64,000 nt of DNA from SHVZ01 sp041906305 (GCA_041906305.1 JAYRJL010000001.1:868001-932000), one strand, 5' to 3'. Shown: positions 51,097 to 60,158, counted from the stretch's first letter. Notes: generated from the sequence alone by a model not told the origin. Made by a program: numbers and translations.

Positions 51097-53064
51097 ATGC
51101 CGAACGATACTCCGCGTTCGAGCGAAGCGGCTGCTGCCGGCCGTTCGAGGGGCCTGAGCGCCAGCGCCCGGCGTTCGTATTCTTGGGCGGCGCTCGCAGC
51201 CGGCCTCGTGCTCTTCCTCGCGGTCAACGTGCTGTCAAACGCCTGGCTCCGCGCCGGGCGCATTGACCTGACCCAAGGCAAGCTCTACACGCTCTCGGAA
51301 GGCACCAAGGACATCCTGTCGAAGATCGAGGAGCCGATCACGCTCCGGCTCTTCTTCTCGCCGCGCCTCGGTCGCGAGATCCCGCTCTACGCCAACTATC
51401 ATCAGCGGTTGCGCGATCTGCTCGACGAGTACACCAGCCTCGCGGCCGGCAAGATCAAGCTCGAGTTCTACGATCCCGCGCCGTACTCCGACGTCGAGGA
51501 CCGCGCCGTCGCCTACCGCCTGCAGGGCGTGCCGATGGAGCAGGGCGGCGAGCAGGTGTTCTTCGGCCTCGCCGGCACCAACTCGACCGACGACGAAGAG
51601 ATCCTTCCGTTCTTCCAGCCGGAACGCGAGCGGTTCCTCGAATACGACCTCACCAAGGTCGTCTTCAACCTTGCCAACCCGAAGCGCCGCGAGGTCGGGC
51701 TGATCGCGCAGCTGCCGGTCGCCGGCGACATGATGCCCCAGCCGGGCATGCGCATGCCGCAGCCCTGGGTCGTCATGGACCAGATGCGCCAGGTCTTCCA
51801 GGTCCGCCAGTTCGGCAGCGACACCGGCAACCTGCCCAAGGATCTGCAGATCCTGATGCTGATCCATCCGAAGGAACTGTCGGAGGAGGGCCAGTACGCG
51901 ATCGACCAGTTCGTGCTGCGCGGCGGCAAGCTGCTGGTCTTCGTCGACCCGAACTCAGAGGTCGATGCCGCGCGCCCGAGCCGCGATCCGAACGCGATTC
52001 CGGGGCCGACGTCGTCCAACCTCGAAAAGCTGTTCAACGCCTGGGGCGTCGAGCTGGTCAAGGACCGGGTGATCGGCGACCGGCTGACCGCCACCCGCGT
52101 CAACGCCGGCACCGCGCAGCGCCCGCGCGTCACCGACTACATCGTCTGGAACGGCTTCAAGGCCGGCAACCTGAACCGCCAGGATGCCGTCACCGGCGAG
52201 TTGCAGCTGGTCAACGTCGCCTCCGCCGGCATCCTGAAGCCGAAGCAGGGCGCCACGACCGCCTTCGCGCCGCTGATCACCGCGAGCCCCGGCTCGATGT
52301 CGGTCGAGACCGACAAGATCAAGTTCGCGCCGGATCCGACCTCGCTGCTCCGCGACTACAAGGCCGAGAGCGAGATCCTGACCATGGCCGCCCGCATCAC
52401 CGGGCCGGTCAAGACCGCGTTCCCGGACGGCCCGCCCAAGGTCGAAGGCCGCCCGCCCCAGCCCGACCAGCAGCCGCACGTGGCCGAGAGCCAGGGGCCG
52501 ATCAGCGTCATCGTCGTCGCCGACACCGACATGCTGGATGACCGCTTCTGGGTCTCGGGCCAGGAGTTCTTCGGCCAGCGCGTGGTGCAGCCCAACGCCA
52601 ACAACGGCGACTTCGTCGTCAATGCCCTGGAGAACCTGGCGGGCGGCTCCGAGCTGATGAGCCTCAGGAGCCGCGGCGTCTCCTCGCGGCCGTTCGAGCT
52701 GGTGCAGGACATCCAGCGCGAGGCCGAGCGGAAGTTCCGCTCCAAGGAGCGCGAGCTCCAGGAAAAGCTCCGCGAGACCGAGAAGAAGCTGTCCGACCTG
52801 CAGACCAAGGAGCAGGCGGGCGGCGCCACGATCCTTTCCGCCGACCAGCAGAAGGCGATCGAGGACGCGCGGAAGGAGATCCTGTCGCTCCGCCGCGAGC
52901 TGCGCCTGGTCCAGAACGACCTGCGCAAGGACATCGACCAGCTAGAGACCACGCTCCGCGTCACCAATATCGGCCTGATCCCGGTGGTGGTGGCGGTCGT
53001 CGCGATCGTGCTGGGCCTCGTCCGCATCACGCGCCGCCGCCGGCGCGCGACCGCCTTGAGCTGA
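51097..53064 (+). CDS. GldG-like ABC auxiliary protein
   Basis: A 655-residue protein with a membrane helix at 30-50 and another near 630-648, and a large periplasmic region between. The GldG core RIDLTQGKLYTLSEGTK is near 55, VLRGGKLLVFVDPNSEVD near 283, and ISVIVVADTDMLDDRFW near 470. Residues 535-620 form a coiled coil (ERKFRSKERELQEKLRETEK). It is the auxiliary component annotated for this ABC class, probably contacting the periplasmic face of the permease. Start ATG 51097 lies two bases after the permease stop codon. Confidence 0.88.
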   Translation: MPNDTPRSSEAAAAGRSRGLSASARRSYSWAALAAGLVLFLAVNVLSNAWLRAGRIDLTQGKLYTLSEGTKDILSKIEEPITLRLFFSPRLGREIPLYANYHQRLRDLLDEYTSLAAGKIKLEFYDPAPYSDVEDRAVAYRLQGVPMEQGGEQVFFGLAGTNSTDDEEILPFFQPERERFLEYDLTKVVFNLANPKRREVGLIAQLPVAGDMMPQPGMRMPQPWVVMDQMRQVFQVRQFGSDTGNLPKDLQILMLIHPKELSEEGQYAIDQFVLRGGKLLVFVDPNSEVDAARPSRDPNAIPGPTSSNLEKLFNAWGVELVKDRVIGDRLTATRVNAGTAQRPRVTDYIVWNGFKAGNLNRQDAVTGELQLVNVASAGILKPKQGATTAFAPLITASPGSMSVETDKIKFAPDPTSLLRDYKAESEILTMAARITGPVKTAFPDGPPKVEGRPPQPDQQPHVAESQGPISVIVVADTDMLDDRFWVSGQEFFGQRVVQPNANNGDFVVNALENLAGGSELMSLRSRGVSSRPFELVQDIQREAERKFRSKERELQEKLRETEKKLSDLQTKEQAGGATILSADQQKAIEDARKEILSLRRELRLVQNDLRKDIDQLETTLRVTNIGLIPVVVAVVAIVLGLVRITRRRRRATALS

Positions 53065-53074
53065 GGAGCCTCAC

Positions 53075-54187
53075 ATGAAGCCTCGGGCGTTCTACATCCT
53101 GCTCGGCGCGACGGTGATCGTCACCTCGGCCGCAGCCCTCACCGCCTGGCAGCGCGCCGCCGCCACGCTCGGCACGGTCGCGGCCGAGACGGTGGTCCCC
53201 GGCCTGATCAACCGGGTCAACGACGTCGCCACGATCGAGGTCGTGAAGGGCAAGGACCAGATCAAGGTGCAGCGCACCGCCGACGGCTGGATGATGCCCG
53301 ACCGTGGCGGCTATCCGGTCAAGTTCGAGACGGTTAAGCAGAACATCGTCACCATGGCCGAGCTGAAGACGGTCGAGCCGAAGACGGCGAAGCCCGATCT
53401 ATACAGCCGCATCGAGGTCGAGGATCCGGCCGGCGCCGACACCAAGTCGGCGCAGATGACCTTCAAGGACGCGGACGGAAAGACCATCGCCTCGATGGTG
53501 ATCGGCCGGAAGCGCTATGCGCCCATCGGCGGCAAGGACATGGTCTATGTCCGGAAGCCTGGCGAGAACCGCGCCTGGCTCGCCGAGGGCACCTTCGAGC
53601 TCCGCACGCCGGCGCCGGAATGGCTGGTCAAAGAGATCTCCGGGATCAAGGACGAGCGCTGGAAGACGCTGACCTTCACCCAGCCCGACGGAACCAAGAC
53701 GGTTATGTTCCGGAAGGACGATCCGAACGCCCCCAAGCCCGAGTCCAAGGACGGGCCGCCGGAAATCTGGGAGGTCGAAGGCCGCCCCGCCGACCGCAAC
53801 CTCAAGCCGCCGGCGACGGTCACCTCGACGGCCTCCGCCTATAACTTCCTGAATCTCGACGACGTCCGCCCATCCAAGGAGGTCGAGGATGGCGCGCCGA
53901 AGGCGACGTCAGAGTTCGTCGCCTTCGATGGCCTGATCATGCGCTCGAAGATGGTCGAGAAGGACGGCGCGAACTGGACCATGTTCGAGGCCTCGACGAC
54001 GGCGGACGCGATCCAGGCGATCAAGCTTGAGGCCGCCGAGCTCAACAAGAAGCTCTCCGGCTGGGCCTACAAGCTGCCGGAGTACAAGCAGAACTTCCTG
54101 TCTCGCAAGTTCGACGACCTGGTCGAGCCGGTGCGGAACACCGAGAAGAAGGAAGAAGAGCCGAAGACCGAATCCAAGGGCGGCTGA
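53075..54187 (+). CDS. DUF4340 protein, partner of the GldFG-type system
   Basis: A 370-residue protein with one N-terminal anchor helix (FYILLGATVIVTSAAALTAW) and a periplasmic part built of two DUF4340-type beta-rich units (WMMPDRGGYPVKFETVKQ and VRKPGENRAWLAEG are typical). The tail is acidic and lysine-rich. DUF4340 genes regularly follow GldG-like genes. It lies ten bases after the GldG-like gene and ends the operon before a terminator hairpin. Molecular role unknown. Confidence 0.85.
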   Translation: MKPRAFYILLGATVIVTSAAALTAWQRAAATLGTVAAETVVPGLINRVNDVATIEVVKGKDQIKVQRTADGWMMPDRGGYPVKFETVKQNIVTMAELKTVEPKTAKPDLYSRIEVEDPAGADTKSAQMTFKDADGKTIASMVIGRKRYAPIGGKDMVYVRKPGENRAWLAEGTFELRTPAPEWLVKEISGIKDERWKTLTFTQPDGTKTVMFRKDDPNAPKPESKDGPPEIWEVEGRPADRNLKPPATVTSTASAYNFLNLDDVRPSKEVEDGAPKATSEFVAFDGLIMRSKMVEKDGANWTMFEASTTADAIQAIKLEAAELNKKLSGWAYKLPEYKQNFLSRKFDDLVEPVRNTEKKEEEPKTESKGG

Positions 54188-54211
54188 ACTTAGCTCCCGG
54201 TTGCTTCGTTC

Positions 54212-54246
54212 AAGGGGCGCGGCCTAGGCTGCGCCCCTTCGCTTTT
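54212..54246 (+). terminator. Terminator hairpin after the GldAFG-DUF4340 operon
   Basis: Bases 54212-54239 form a near-perfect palindrome, AAGGGGCGCGGCCT and AGGCTGCGCCCCTT, with one G-T wobble, followed by CGCTTTTC. It lies 25 bases after the DUF4340 stop codon and just before the agmatinase start at 54260, and most likely ends the transporter transcript. Confidence 0.82.
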
Positions 54247-54259
54247 CGGACGAGACTCC

Positions 54260-55147
54260 ATGGCCGGAACTCCTACCTTCGCCGTGTCCGGCGGGTTCCT
54301 CGGAACCAAGCGACACGAGCACAACGCGGCGACCGTGATCGCCGGCATCCCGGTCGACATCGCCACGACGAACCGCCCGGGCGCGCGTTTCGGGCCGGAA
54401 GCGATCCGGCGAGCGAGCCGCATGCTGGTGGACGGCGACCACCCGACGCTGCGCGTCGACATGACCGAAGGCCTTTCGGATATCGGCGATTTCGAGATCG
54501 CCCTCGGCGACGTGCCGGCGACGATCGAGCTGATCGAGCGGCAGGCGGCGGGGATCAGCCATCTGGTCGCGCTCGGCGGGGACCATTCGATCGCGCTGCC
54601 GCTCCTGCGGGCGCTGGCCAAGCGGATCGGCCCGGTCGGCCTCGTCCATTTCGATGCTCATGTCGACACCTGGCCCGACAGCTTCGGGCTCACCTACGGC
54701 CACGGCTCGTCCTTCTTCCACGCGATCAACGAAGGCATCGTCGATCCCAAGCGGATGATCCAGATCGGCATTCGTTCACCCGTTCAGAACGACGTGCTGG
54801 CATGGACGATCGACCAGGGCGTCGCCATCGTCTCCGCCCAGGACGTGCACCAGCGCGGCGTCGCGGATGTCGCTCGTCAGGTCCGCACCGTGGTCGGTGC
54901 CGCACCTGCCTACCTCACCTTCGATATCGACGCGCTCGATCCTGCCTTCGCGCCCGGCACCGGCACGCCGGAGATCGGCGGTCTCGCCACTTGGCAGGCG
55001 CAGGCAATGCTCCGCGATCTGAACGGCGTCGATTTCGTCGGCATGGACATGGTCGAGGTGGCGCCTGCCTACGACCATGCCGAGATCACCTCTCTTGCCG
55101 CGGCGACGATGGTCTACGAATACCTCGCGCTCCGGCCGCGCCCGTGA
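54260..55147 (+). CDS. speB: Agmatinase-family ureohydrolase
   Basis: A 295-residue arginase-superfamily enzyme. The Mn2+ ligands are complete: GGDHS (H109), FDAHVDTW (D132, H134, D136) and FDIDALDPAFAPGTGTPE. Most bacterial proteins of this size and motif set are agmatinases, releasing urea and putrescine, but guanidinobutyrase or another guanidino hydrolase cannot be excluded. Ornithine decarboxylase follows 178 bases downstream, so two putrescine routes are side by side. No arginine decarboxylase gene is visible. Confidence 0.83.
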   Translation: MAGTPTFAVSGGFLGTKRHEHNAATVIAGIPVDIATTNRPGARFGPEAIRRASRMLVDGDHPTLRVDMTEGLSDIGDFEIALGDVPATIELIERQAAGISHLVALGGDHSIALPLLRALAKRIGPVGLVHFDAHVDTWPDSFGLTYGHGSSFFHAINEGIVDPKRMIQIGIRSPVQNDVLAWTIDQGVAIVSAQDVHQRGVADVARQVRTVVGAAPAYLTFDIDALDPAFAPGTGTPEIGGLATWQAQAMLRDLNGVDFVGMDMVEVAPAYDHAEITSLAAATMVYEYLALRPRP

Positions 55148-55325
55148 CGCTTTGGAGAATTTTTTAGCCGCAAGGCCACGTAGGTCTTGCATCGCGTGCG
55201 GAATGCACTAAATCCCCGCGTCCGACGCAGATCGCACGTGCCCTGGGCCCTGGGGTCAAGCAACGACGCAAGCGTCCTTTTCGGAGAGCCGGTCTTGTGG
55301 ACCGGTGCCTTGAAGGAAGTGTGCC
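55148..55325 (+). promoter_or_regulatory. Structured leader of the ornithine decarboxylase gene (candidate speF-type RNA)
   Basis: The 178 bases before the decarboxylase hold several small hairpins: a CCCTGGGCCCTGGGG palindrome at 55241-55255, GACGC-AA-GCGTC at 55265-55276 followed by CTTTT, and CCGGTC-TTGTG-GACCGG at 55289-55305, then an AAGGAAG ribosome site. A conserved RNA called the speF motif is known upstream of alphaproteobacterial ornithine decarboxylase genes, and position and gene match. I infer the identity; I have not compared it with the model. Confidence 0.5.
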
Positions 55326-56552
55326 ATGGGTGCGTCCCTCCTCCGCGTTGCCGTCTCGCCTCTCCGACGGAGCGTCGCGCCGCGCGATCTCGCGCAGGCC
55401 CTGCCGACGGTGGATGCCGCCGTCTCCGAGCTCCGCCCGGAAGAGCCGCTCCACTGCCTGCGCCCGCAGGCGATCACCGCGGCCGCGCGCTCGTTCGTCG
55501 AGGCCTTCGCCGGCCGGACGCTCTACGCGGTCAAGTGCAATCCCGACCCGCGCGTGCTCTCGGCACTGTGGCGGGGCGGCGTGCGGGCCTTCGACTGCGC
55601 CTCGCCGGCCGAGATCTCGGTCGTGCGCCAGGTGCTGCCGGAGGCGAGCATCCACTACATGCACCCGGTCAAGGCGCGCTCGGCGATCCGCATGGCGTTC
55701 GCCGAGGGCGTGCGCGACTTCGCGCTCGACAGCATCGACGAGCTGGAAAAGATCCTGGCCGAGACCGGCTCCCCGGACGACCTCGGTCTGGTCGTGCGCC
55801 TGGCGCTGCCCAAAGGCAATGCGGCGCTCGATCTCTCGGGCAAGTTCGGCGTGGCACCGGACGAGGCGGCGGCGCTCGTTCGCCTGGCGCGGGCACATGC
55901 GCGGCGCCTCGGGCTCTCCTTCCATGTCGGCTCGCAGTGCGACGATCCCGCGCGCTGGCGCCAGGCGATGGCGTTGGCGGCCTCGGTCGCGACCGAAGCC
56001 GGCGTGAAGATCGACGTCCTGGATGTCGGCGGCGGCTTCCCGTCCGCCTATCCGGGCGCGGACCTGCCGGTGCTCGCCGCCTTCATGGCGGAGATCGATG
56101 GCGCCTATGCCACCCTGGTCGAGCGCCTCGGCGATCTCGCACCGGACGAGCTGTGGGCGGAGCCCGGCCGCGCGCTGGTCGCCCAGGGGGTATCGGTCGT
56201 GGTCCAGGTGCAGGCGCGGCGGGGCGATGCGCTCTACGTCAGCGACGGTGTCTACGGCAGCCTGTCGGATGCGGGCGCGCTCGGCTGGCGGTTTCCCGTC
56301 AGGCTGATCCGCCGGAGCACGGCGGAGCCGAGGCCGTTCACGCTGTTCGGGCCCACCTGCGACAGCCTCGACCGCATGGACGGCGGCTTCGCGCTGCCTG
56401 ACGACGTGGCCGAGGGCGACTGGATCGAGGTCGGCCAGCTCGGTGCCTACGGCGCCTCGCTGCGCACCGCCTTCAACGGCTTCGACCGGGGCCATCTGGT
56501 CGAGGTCTCCGATCCGCCGCTGATGACGACGCCGGGCTACGCCGCGGACTGA
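55326..56552 (+). CDS. Ornithine decarboxylase (fold-type III)
   Basis: Converts ornithine to putrescine; 408 residues. The PLP lysine is K70 in LYAVKCNPDP. Further marks of the eukaryotic-type/alanine-racemase-fold family are HVGSQC, VLDVGGGFPS, EPGRALVAQG, the catalytic cysteine C345 in FGPTCDSLD, and GAYGASLRTAFNGF near the end. It could also accept lysine, as many alphaproteobacterial members do. The start at 55326 follows AAGGAAG. The upstream leader suggests RNA-level control; a strong terminator follows. Confidence 0.9.
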   Translation: MGASLLRVAVSPLRRSVAPRDLAQALPTVDAAVSELRPEEPLHCLRPQAITAAARSFVEAFAGRTLYAVKCNPDPRVLSALWRGGVRAFDCASPAEISVVRQVLPEASIHYMHPVKARSAIRMAFAEGVRDFALDSIDELEKILAETGSPDDLGLVVRLALPKGNAALDLSGKFGVAPDEAAALVRLARAHARRLGLSFHVGSQCDDPARWRQAMALAASVATEAGVKIDVLDVGGGFPSAYPGADLPVLAAFMAEIDGAYATLVERLGDLAPDELWAEPGRALVAQGVSVVVQVQARRGDALYVSDGVYGSLSDAGALGWRFPVRLIRRSTAEPRPFTLFGPTCDSLDRMDGGFALPDDVAEGDWIEVGQLGAYGASLRTAFNGFDRGHLVEVSDPPLMTTPGYAAD

Positions 56553-56621
56553 AAGAGGACTGGCGTCGCCTGCGACTCGGATAGGATCGGGCGCGAGTTC
56601 GGGCGGGGTCTAGTAGACTAA

Positions 56622-56661
56622 GGGACGGGCGCGGCCGGCAAGGCGCGCCCGTCCCCTTTTT
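56622..56661 (+). terminator. Rho-independent terminator after ornithine decarboxylase
   Basis: A perfect 12-base stem, GGGACGGGCGCG at 56622-56633 and its complement at 56644-56655, with a ten-base loop, followed by CTTTTT. It lies about 70 bases after the decarboxylase stop codon and 86 bases before phaA, so it separates the polyamine and PHB transcripts. Confidence 0.9.
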
Positions 56662-56747
56662 GGGGGTGATTGAAATAGTCGGAAGGGGCGGCCTACTCTC
56701 AAGGGCAAGAGCGCGCCCACGCGCATCCAAAGCCCCGGAGGAGCCTC

Positions 56748-57923
56748 ATGGCCCAGGACGTCGTCATCGCCGCAGCCGCCCGCACGCCGATCGGCGCCTT
56801 CTCGGGCGGGCTTTCGACCCTGCCGGCCCATGAGCTGGGGGCGGCCGCGATCACCGCGGCGCTGGGCCGCGCCAAGGTCGCACCTGGCGAGGTCAACGAG
56901 GTTATCCTGGGTCAGGTGCTGGGTGCCGGCGCCGGCATGAACCCGGCCCGCCAGGCCGCGATCGCCGCCAAGATCCCGATCGAGGCGACCGCGATGGGCA
57001 TCAACCAGGTCTGCGGCTCGGGTCTCCGCGCCGTCGCGCTCGGCATGCAGTCGATCCGGAACGGCGACTCCAAGATCGTCGTCGCCGGGGGGCAGGAGAG
57101 CATGAGCCTCTCGCCGCACTGCATGCATCTGCGCACCGGCACCAAGATGGGCCCGGCGGAGATGGTCGACACCATGATCAAGGACGGGCTCTGGGACGTC
57201 TTCAACGGCTACCACATGGGCAACACTGCCGAGAACGTGGCCCAGAAGTGGCAGATCGACCGCGCCCAGCAGGACGCCTTCGCCGCCGCCTCGCAGGCCA
57301 AGGCCGAGGCCGCGATCAAGGGCGGCAGGTTCAAGGACGAGATCGTCCCGATCACGATCAAGACCCGAAAGGGCGACCAGGTGGTCGACACCGACGAGCA
57401 CCCGCGCTTCGGCACCACCGCCGACGTGCTGGCGAAGCTGAAGCCCGCCTTCACCAAGGACGGCACGGTGACGGCGGGCAACGCGTCGGGCATCAACGAC
57501 GGTGCCGCGGCGCTGGTTCTGATGACCGCCGATGAGGCCAAGAAGCGCGGCATCACGCCGCTCGCGCGCATCGCCTCCTGGGCGACGCGCGGCGTCGATC
57601 CGGCGGTGATGGGCTCCGGCCCGATCCCGGCGAGCCGTGCGGCGCTCGAGAAGGCCGGCTGGAGCGTCGGCGATCTCGACCTGATCGAGGCCAACGAGGC
57701 GTTCGCCGCCCAGGCCTGCGCCGTGAACAAGGATCTCGGCTGGAGCGACGATCGCGTCAACGTCAATGGCGGCGCAATCGCGCTCGGCCATCCGATCGGC
57801 GCCTCGGGCGCCCGCGTCCTCACCACGCTCCTCTACGAGATGCAGAAGCGCGGCTCGAAGAAGGGCCTGGCGACCCTCTGTATCGGTGGCGGCATGGGGA
57901 TCGCTCTCTGCGTCGAACGTTGA
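56748..57923 (+). CDS. phaA: Acetyl-CoA C-acetyltransferase (beta-ketothiolase)
   Basis: Condenses two acetyl-CoA to acetoacetyl-CoA; 391 residues, the exact usual length. The three catalytic residues are present: C89 (NQVCGSGLRAV), H348 (IALGHPIGASGAR) and C378 (LCIGGGMG). It starts the phaA-phaB pair that supplies (R)-3-hydroxybutyryl-CoA for polyhydroxybutyrate. A GGAGGAG ribosome site precedes ATG 56748. The polymerase phaC is not in the window. Confidence 0.94.
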   Translation: MAQDVVIAAAARTPIGAFSGGLSTLPAHELGAAAITAALGRAKVAPGEVNEVILGQVLGAGAGMNPARQAAIAAKIPIEATAMGINQVCGSGLRAVALGMQSIRNGDSKIVVAGGQESMSLSPHCMHLRTGTKMGPAEMVDTMIKDGLWDVFNGYHMGNTAENVAQKWQIDRAQQDAFAAASQAKAEAAIKGGRFKDEIVPITIKTRKGDQVVDTDEHPRFGTTADVLAKLKPAFTKDGTVTAGNASGINDGAAALVLMTADEAKKRGITPLARIASWATRGVDPAVMGSGPIPASRAALEKAGWSVGDLDLIEANEAFAAQACAVNKDLGWSDDRVNVNGGAIALGHPIGASGARVLTTLLYEMQKRGSKKGLATLCIGGGMGIALCVER

Positions 57924-57963
57924 GTCGTCCGTAAATCAAAAGAACGAAATTCGGGGAGGTTTC

Positions 57964-58686
57964 ATGGCACGGGTTGCAGTCGTCACCGGCGGCACGCGCG
58001 GGATCGGCGAGGCCATCTCGGTCGCGCTCAAGGACAAGGGCTACAAGGTCGCCGCCAACTACGGCGGCAACGACGCGGTCGCGGCCGAGTTCACCAAGCG
58101 GACCGGCATCAAGGCCTACAAGTGGGACGTCAGCGACTTCGACCAGTGCCAGGCCGCCATCAAGAAGATCGAATCCGAGCTCGGGCCGGTCGACATCGTG
58201 GTGAACAACGCGGGCATCACCCGCGACGGCACCATGCATAAGATGACGTTCGAGCAATGGAACCAGGTCATCCAGACCAACCTCTCCTCGTGCTTCAACA
58301 TGTGCCGTGCGGTGATCGAGGGCATGCGGGCACGCAAGTTCGGCCGCATCGTCAATATCGGCTCGATCAATGGCCAGGCCGGCCAGTACGGCCAGGTCAA
58401 CTACGCCGCCGCCAAGTCGGGCATCCACGGCTTCACCAAGGCGCTGGCGCAGGAAGGGGCTTCCTCGGGCATCACCGTGAATGCGATCGCGCCGGGATAC
58501 ATCGACACCGACATGGTGCGCGCGGTGCCGCCGAACGTGCTGGAGAAGATCGTCGCTCGCATCCCGGTCGGCCGCCTCGGCAAGGCCTCCGAGATCGCGC
58601 GTACGGTCTGCTTCCTGGTCGACGACGAGGGCGGCTTCATCACCGGCTCGACGCTGTCCGTCAACGGCGGCCAGCACATGTACTGA
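57964..58686 (+). CDS. phaB: Acetoacetyl-CoA reductase
   Basis: NADPH-dependent SDR reducing acetoacetyl-CoA to (R)-3-hydroxybutyryl-CoA; 240 residues. The cofactor loop is VVTGGTRGIGEAIS, and the catalytic set is S134 (NIGSINGQ), Y147 and K151 (NYAAAKSG). The tail SVNGGQHMY is typical of PhbB. It lies 40 bases after phaA with a GGGGAGG site. It forms the PHB precursor operon with phaA. Confidence 0.94.
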   Translation: MARVAVVTGGTRGIGEAISVALKDKGYKVAANYGGNDAVAAEFTKRTGIKAYKWDVSDFDQCQAAIKKIESELGPVDIVVNNAGITRDGTMHKMTFEQWNQVIQTNLSSCFNMCRAVIEGMRARKFGRIVNIGSINGQAGQYGQVNYAAAKSGIHGFTKALAQEGASSGITVNAIAPGYIDTDMVRAVPPNVLEKIVARIPVGRLGKASEIARTVCFLVDDEGGFITGSTLSVNGGQHMY

Positions 58687-58693
58687 CCCGCGG

Positions 58694-59137
58694 GTGGACG
58701 TCGATCCCCGCGAGTATCCGGATCGTCCCTGGGTCGGTATCGGCGCGATCGTCTTCCGCGGCGAGGAGGTGCTGCTCGTCCGCTCGTCCAAGGGCTCGCG
58801 CCGGGGGCAATGGAGCATCCCCGGCGGCGCCCAGGACGCCGGCGAGACGATCTTCGAGACCGCCATCCGCGAGGTCCGCGAGGAGGCAGGTATCGAGATC
58901 GCGCCGATCGAGATCGTGACGGCCGTCGACTCGATCCGTCGCGATGGCGAGGGACGGGTGCGGTTCCACTTCACGCTGATCGACGTGCTGGCCGAATGGC
59001 GGTCGGGCGAGCTCGTCCCCGGTGACGATGCCGACCGCGCCGAATGGGTTCCAGCCTCGCGCTTCATCGAGCTCAAGCTCTGGTCCGAAACCGTTCGCGT
59101 GATCGAGATGGCGCGGCAGATGCACGATCGGCGCTAA
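58694..59137 (+). CDS. NUDIX hydrolase
   Basis: A 147-residue NUDIX protein; the full box is visible as GGAQDAGETIFETAIREVREE-AGIEI in the first half (Gx5Ex7REUxEExGU pattern). These enzymes hydrolyse nucleoside diphosphates linked to another group, such as ADP-ribose; the substrate cannot be assigned. The GTG start at 58694 lies seven bases after the phaB stop codon, which suggests cotranscription with the PHB genes. It is followed by a REP-like inverted repeat. Confidence 0.88.
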   Translation: MDVDPREYPDRPWVGIGAIVFRGEEVLLVRSSKGSRRGQWSIPGGAQDAGETIFETAIREVREEAGIEIAPIEIVTAVDSIRRDGEGRVRFHFTLIDVLAEWRSGELVPGDDADRAEWVPASRFIELKLWSETVRVIEMARQMHDRR

Positions 59138-59164
59138 CTGACTATTTTCCTCGCCCTATGACGT

Positions 59165-59258
59165 CCCCCCACCCTAACCCTCCCCCACAGAGGGGGAAGG
59201 GGATCCGATCTCGTGTTCCTTCACCCTGCGGAGCGTGGGGAAGGGCTAGGGTGGGGGG
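59165..59258. repeat. Intergenic inverted repeat, REP-like (second copy)
   Basis: Arms at 59165-59188 and 59235-59258 pair through a core of CCCCCACCCTAACCCTCCCC and its near complement. The same core occurs in the repeat at 6558-6692, between convergent genes there and between co-directional genes here. The loop of about 46 bases has its own short GC-rich pairs. Probably a dispersed palindromic element. Confidence 0.82.
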
Positions 59259-59267
59259 CGAGACTCG

Positions 59268-60158
59268 ATGACCGCCGCCACCTCTCGTCGCCGCGCGACG
59301 CTGATCGGCTTCACCGCGATCGCCATGTGGGCGGGCCTCGCCTTGCTGACGACTCTGGCCGGGCCGGTGCCGCCGTTCCAGCTGGTCGCCATGGCTTTCG
59401 CCATACCGGGGACCGTCTCGATCGCTCTCTGGATCGCGCGCGGCGACGGCCTTCGCCACCTTCGCCAGCGCCCCTCCGTCTGGACACTCGGGATCTACGG
59501 GCTCTTCGGCTACCACTTCGCCTACTTCGTGGCGCTCCGCGCGGCGCCGCCGGTCGAGGCTGGGCTGATCGCCTATCTCTCGCCGCTGCTGATCGTCGTG
59601 CTCTCGGCGCTGCTGCCGGGCGAACGGCTGCGCTGGTATCACCTCGCCGGCGCGCTGGCGGGCTTCGCCGGCACCGCGCTCGTGGTGACCGGCGGCGGCG
59701 TCGCCTTCAAGATCGAGTTCGCGCTGGGCTACGCCGCGGCCTTCGCCTGCGCGTTGATCTGGTCGAGCTATTCAGTGCTCAGCCGCCGCTTCGGCGAGGT
59801 GCCGACCACGGCGGTCGGCGGCTTCTGCGCGGTGACGGCGATCCTTGCCGCGATCTGCCACCTGGCGCTGGAGCCGACGGTATGGCCGCAAGGCGGCGAA
59901 TGGCTGGCAGTGGTTCTGCTCGGCATCGGCCCGATCGGGCTCGCCTTCTTCACCTGGGACGTCGGCATGAAGCACGGCGACATCCAGGCCTTGGGCGGGC
60001 TCTTCTATCTGGCGCCGCTGGGATCGACCGCGCTCCTGATCCTGTTCGGCAAGGGCGAGGCGAGCTGGACCGTCGCCGGGGCAACGCTGCTGATCGTCGG
60101 GGGCGCGGCCCTCGCCACCTTGGACGTGGTGAGGCGTCAGCCCGGCTCCCAGCCCTGA
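59268..60158 (+). CDS. EamA/DMT-family membrane transporter
   Basis: A 296-residue drug/metabolite transporter with ten hydrophobic segments in two EamA repeats; the repeat boundary is near residue 150 (FALGYAAAFACALIWSSYSVL). The motif PPVEAGLIAYLSPLLIVVLSALLPGE-RL is typical of the YdcZ/RhaT-like branch of EamA proteins. Substrate unknown. The start MTAATSRRRATLIG lies just after the REP-like element. The 3' end overlaps the convergent cupin gene by 22 bases. Confidence 0.86.
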   Translation: MTAATSRRRATLIGFTAIAMWAGLALLTTLAGPVPPFQLVAMAFAIPGTVSIALWIARGDGLRHLRQRPSVWTLGIYGLFGYHFAYFVALRAAPPVEAGLIAYLSPLLIVVLSALLPGERLRWYHLAGALAGFAGTALVVTGGGVAFKIEFALGYAAAFACALIWSSYSVLSRRFGEVPTTAVGGFCAVTAILAAICHLALEPTVWPQGGEWLAVVLLGIGPIGLAFFTWDVGMKHGDIQALGGLFYLAPLGSTALLILFGKGEASWTVAGATLLIVGGAALATLDVVRRQPGSQP

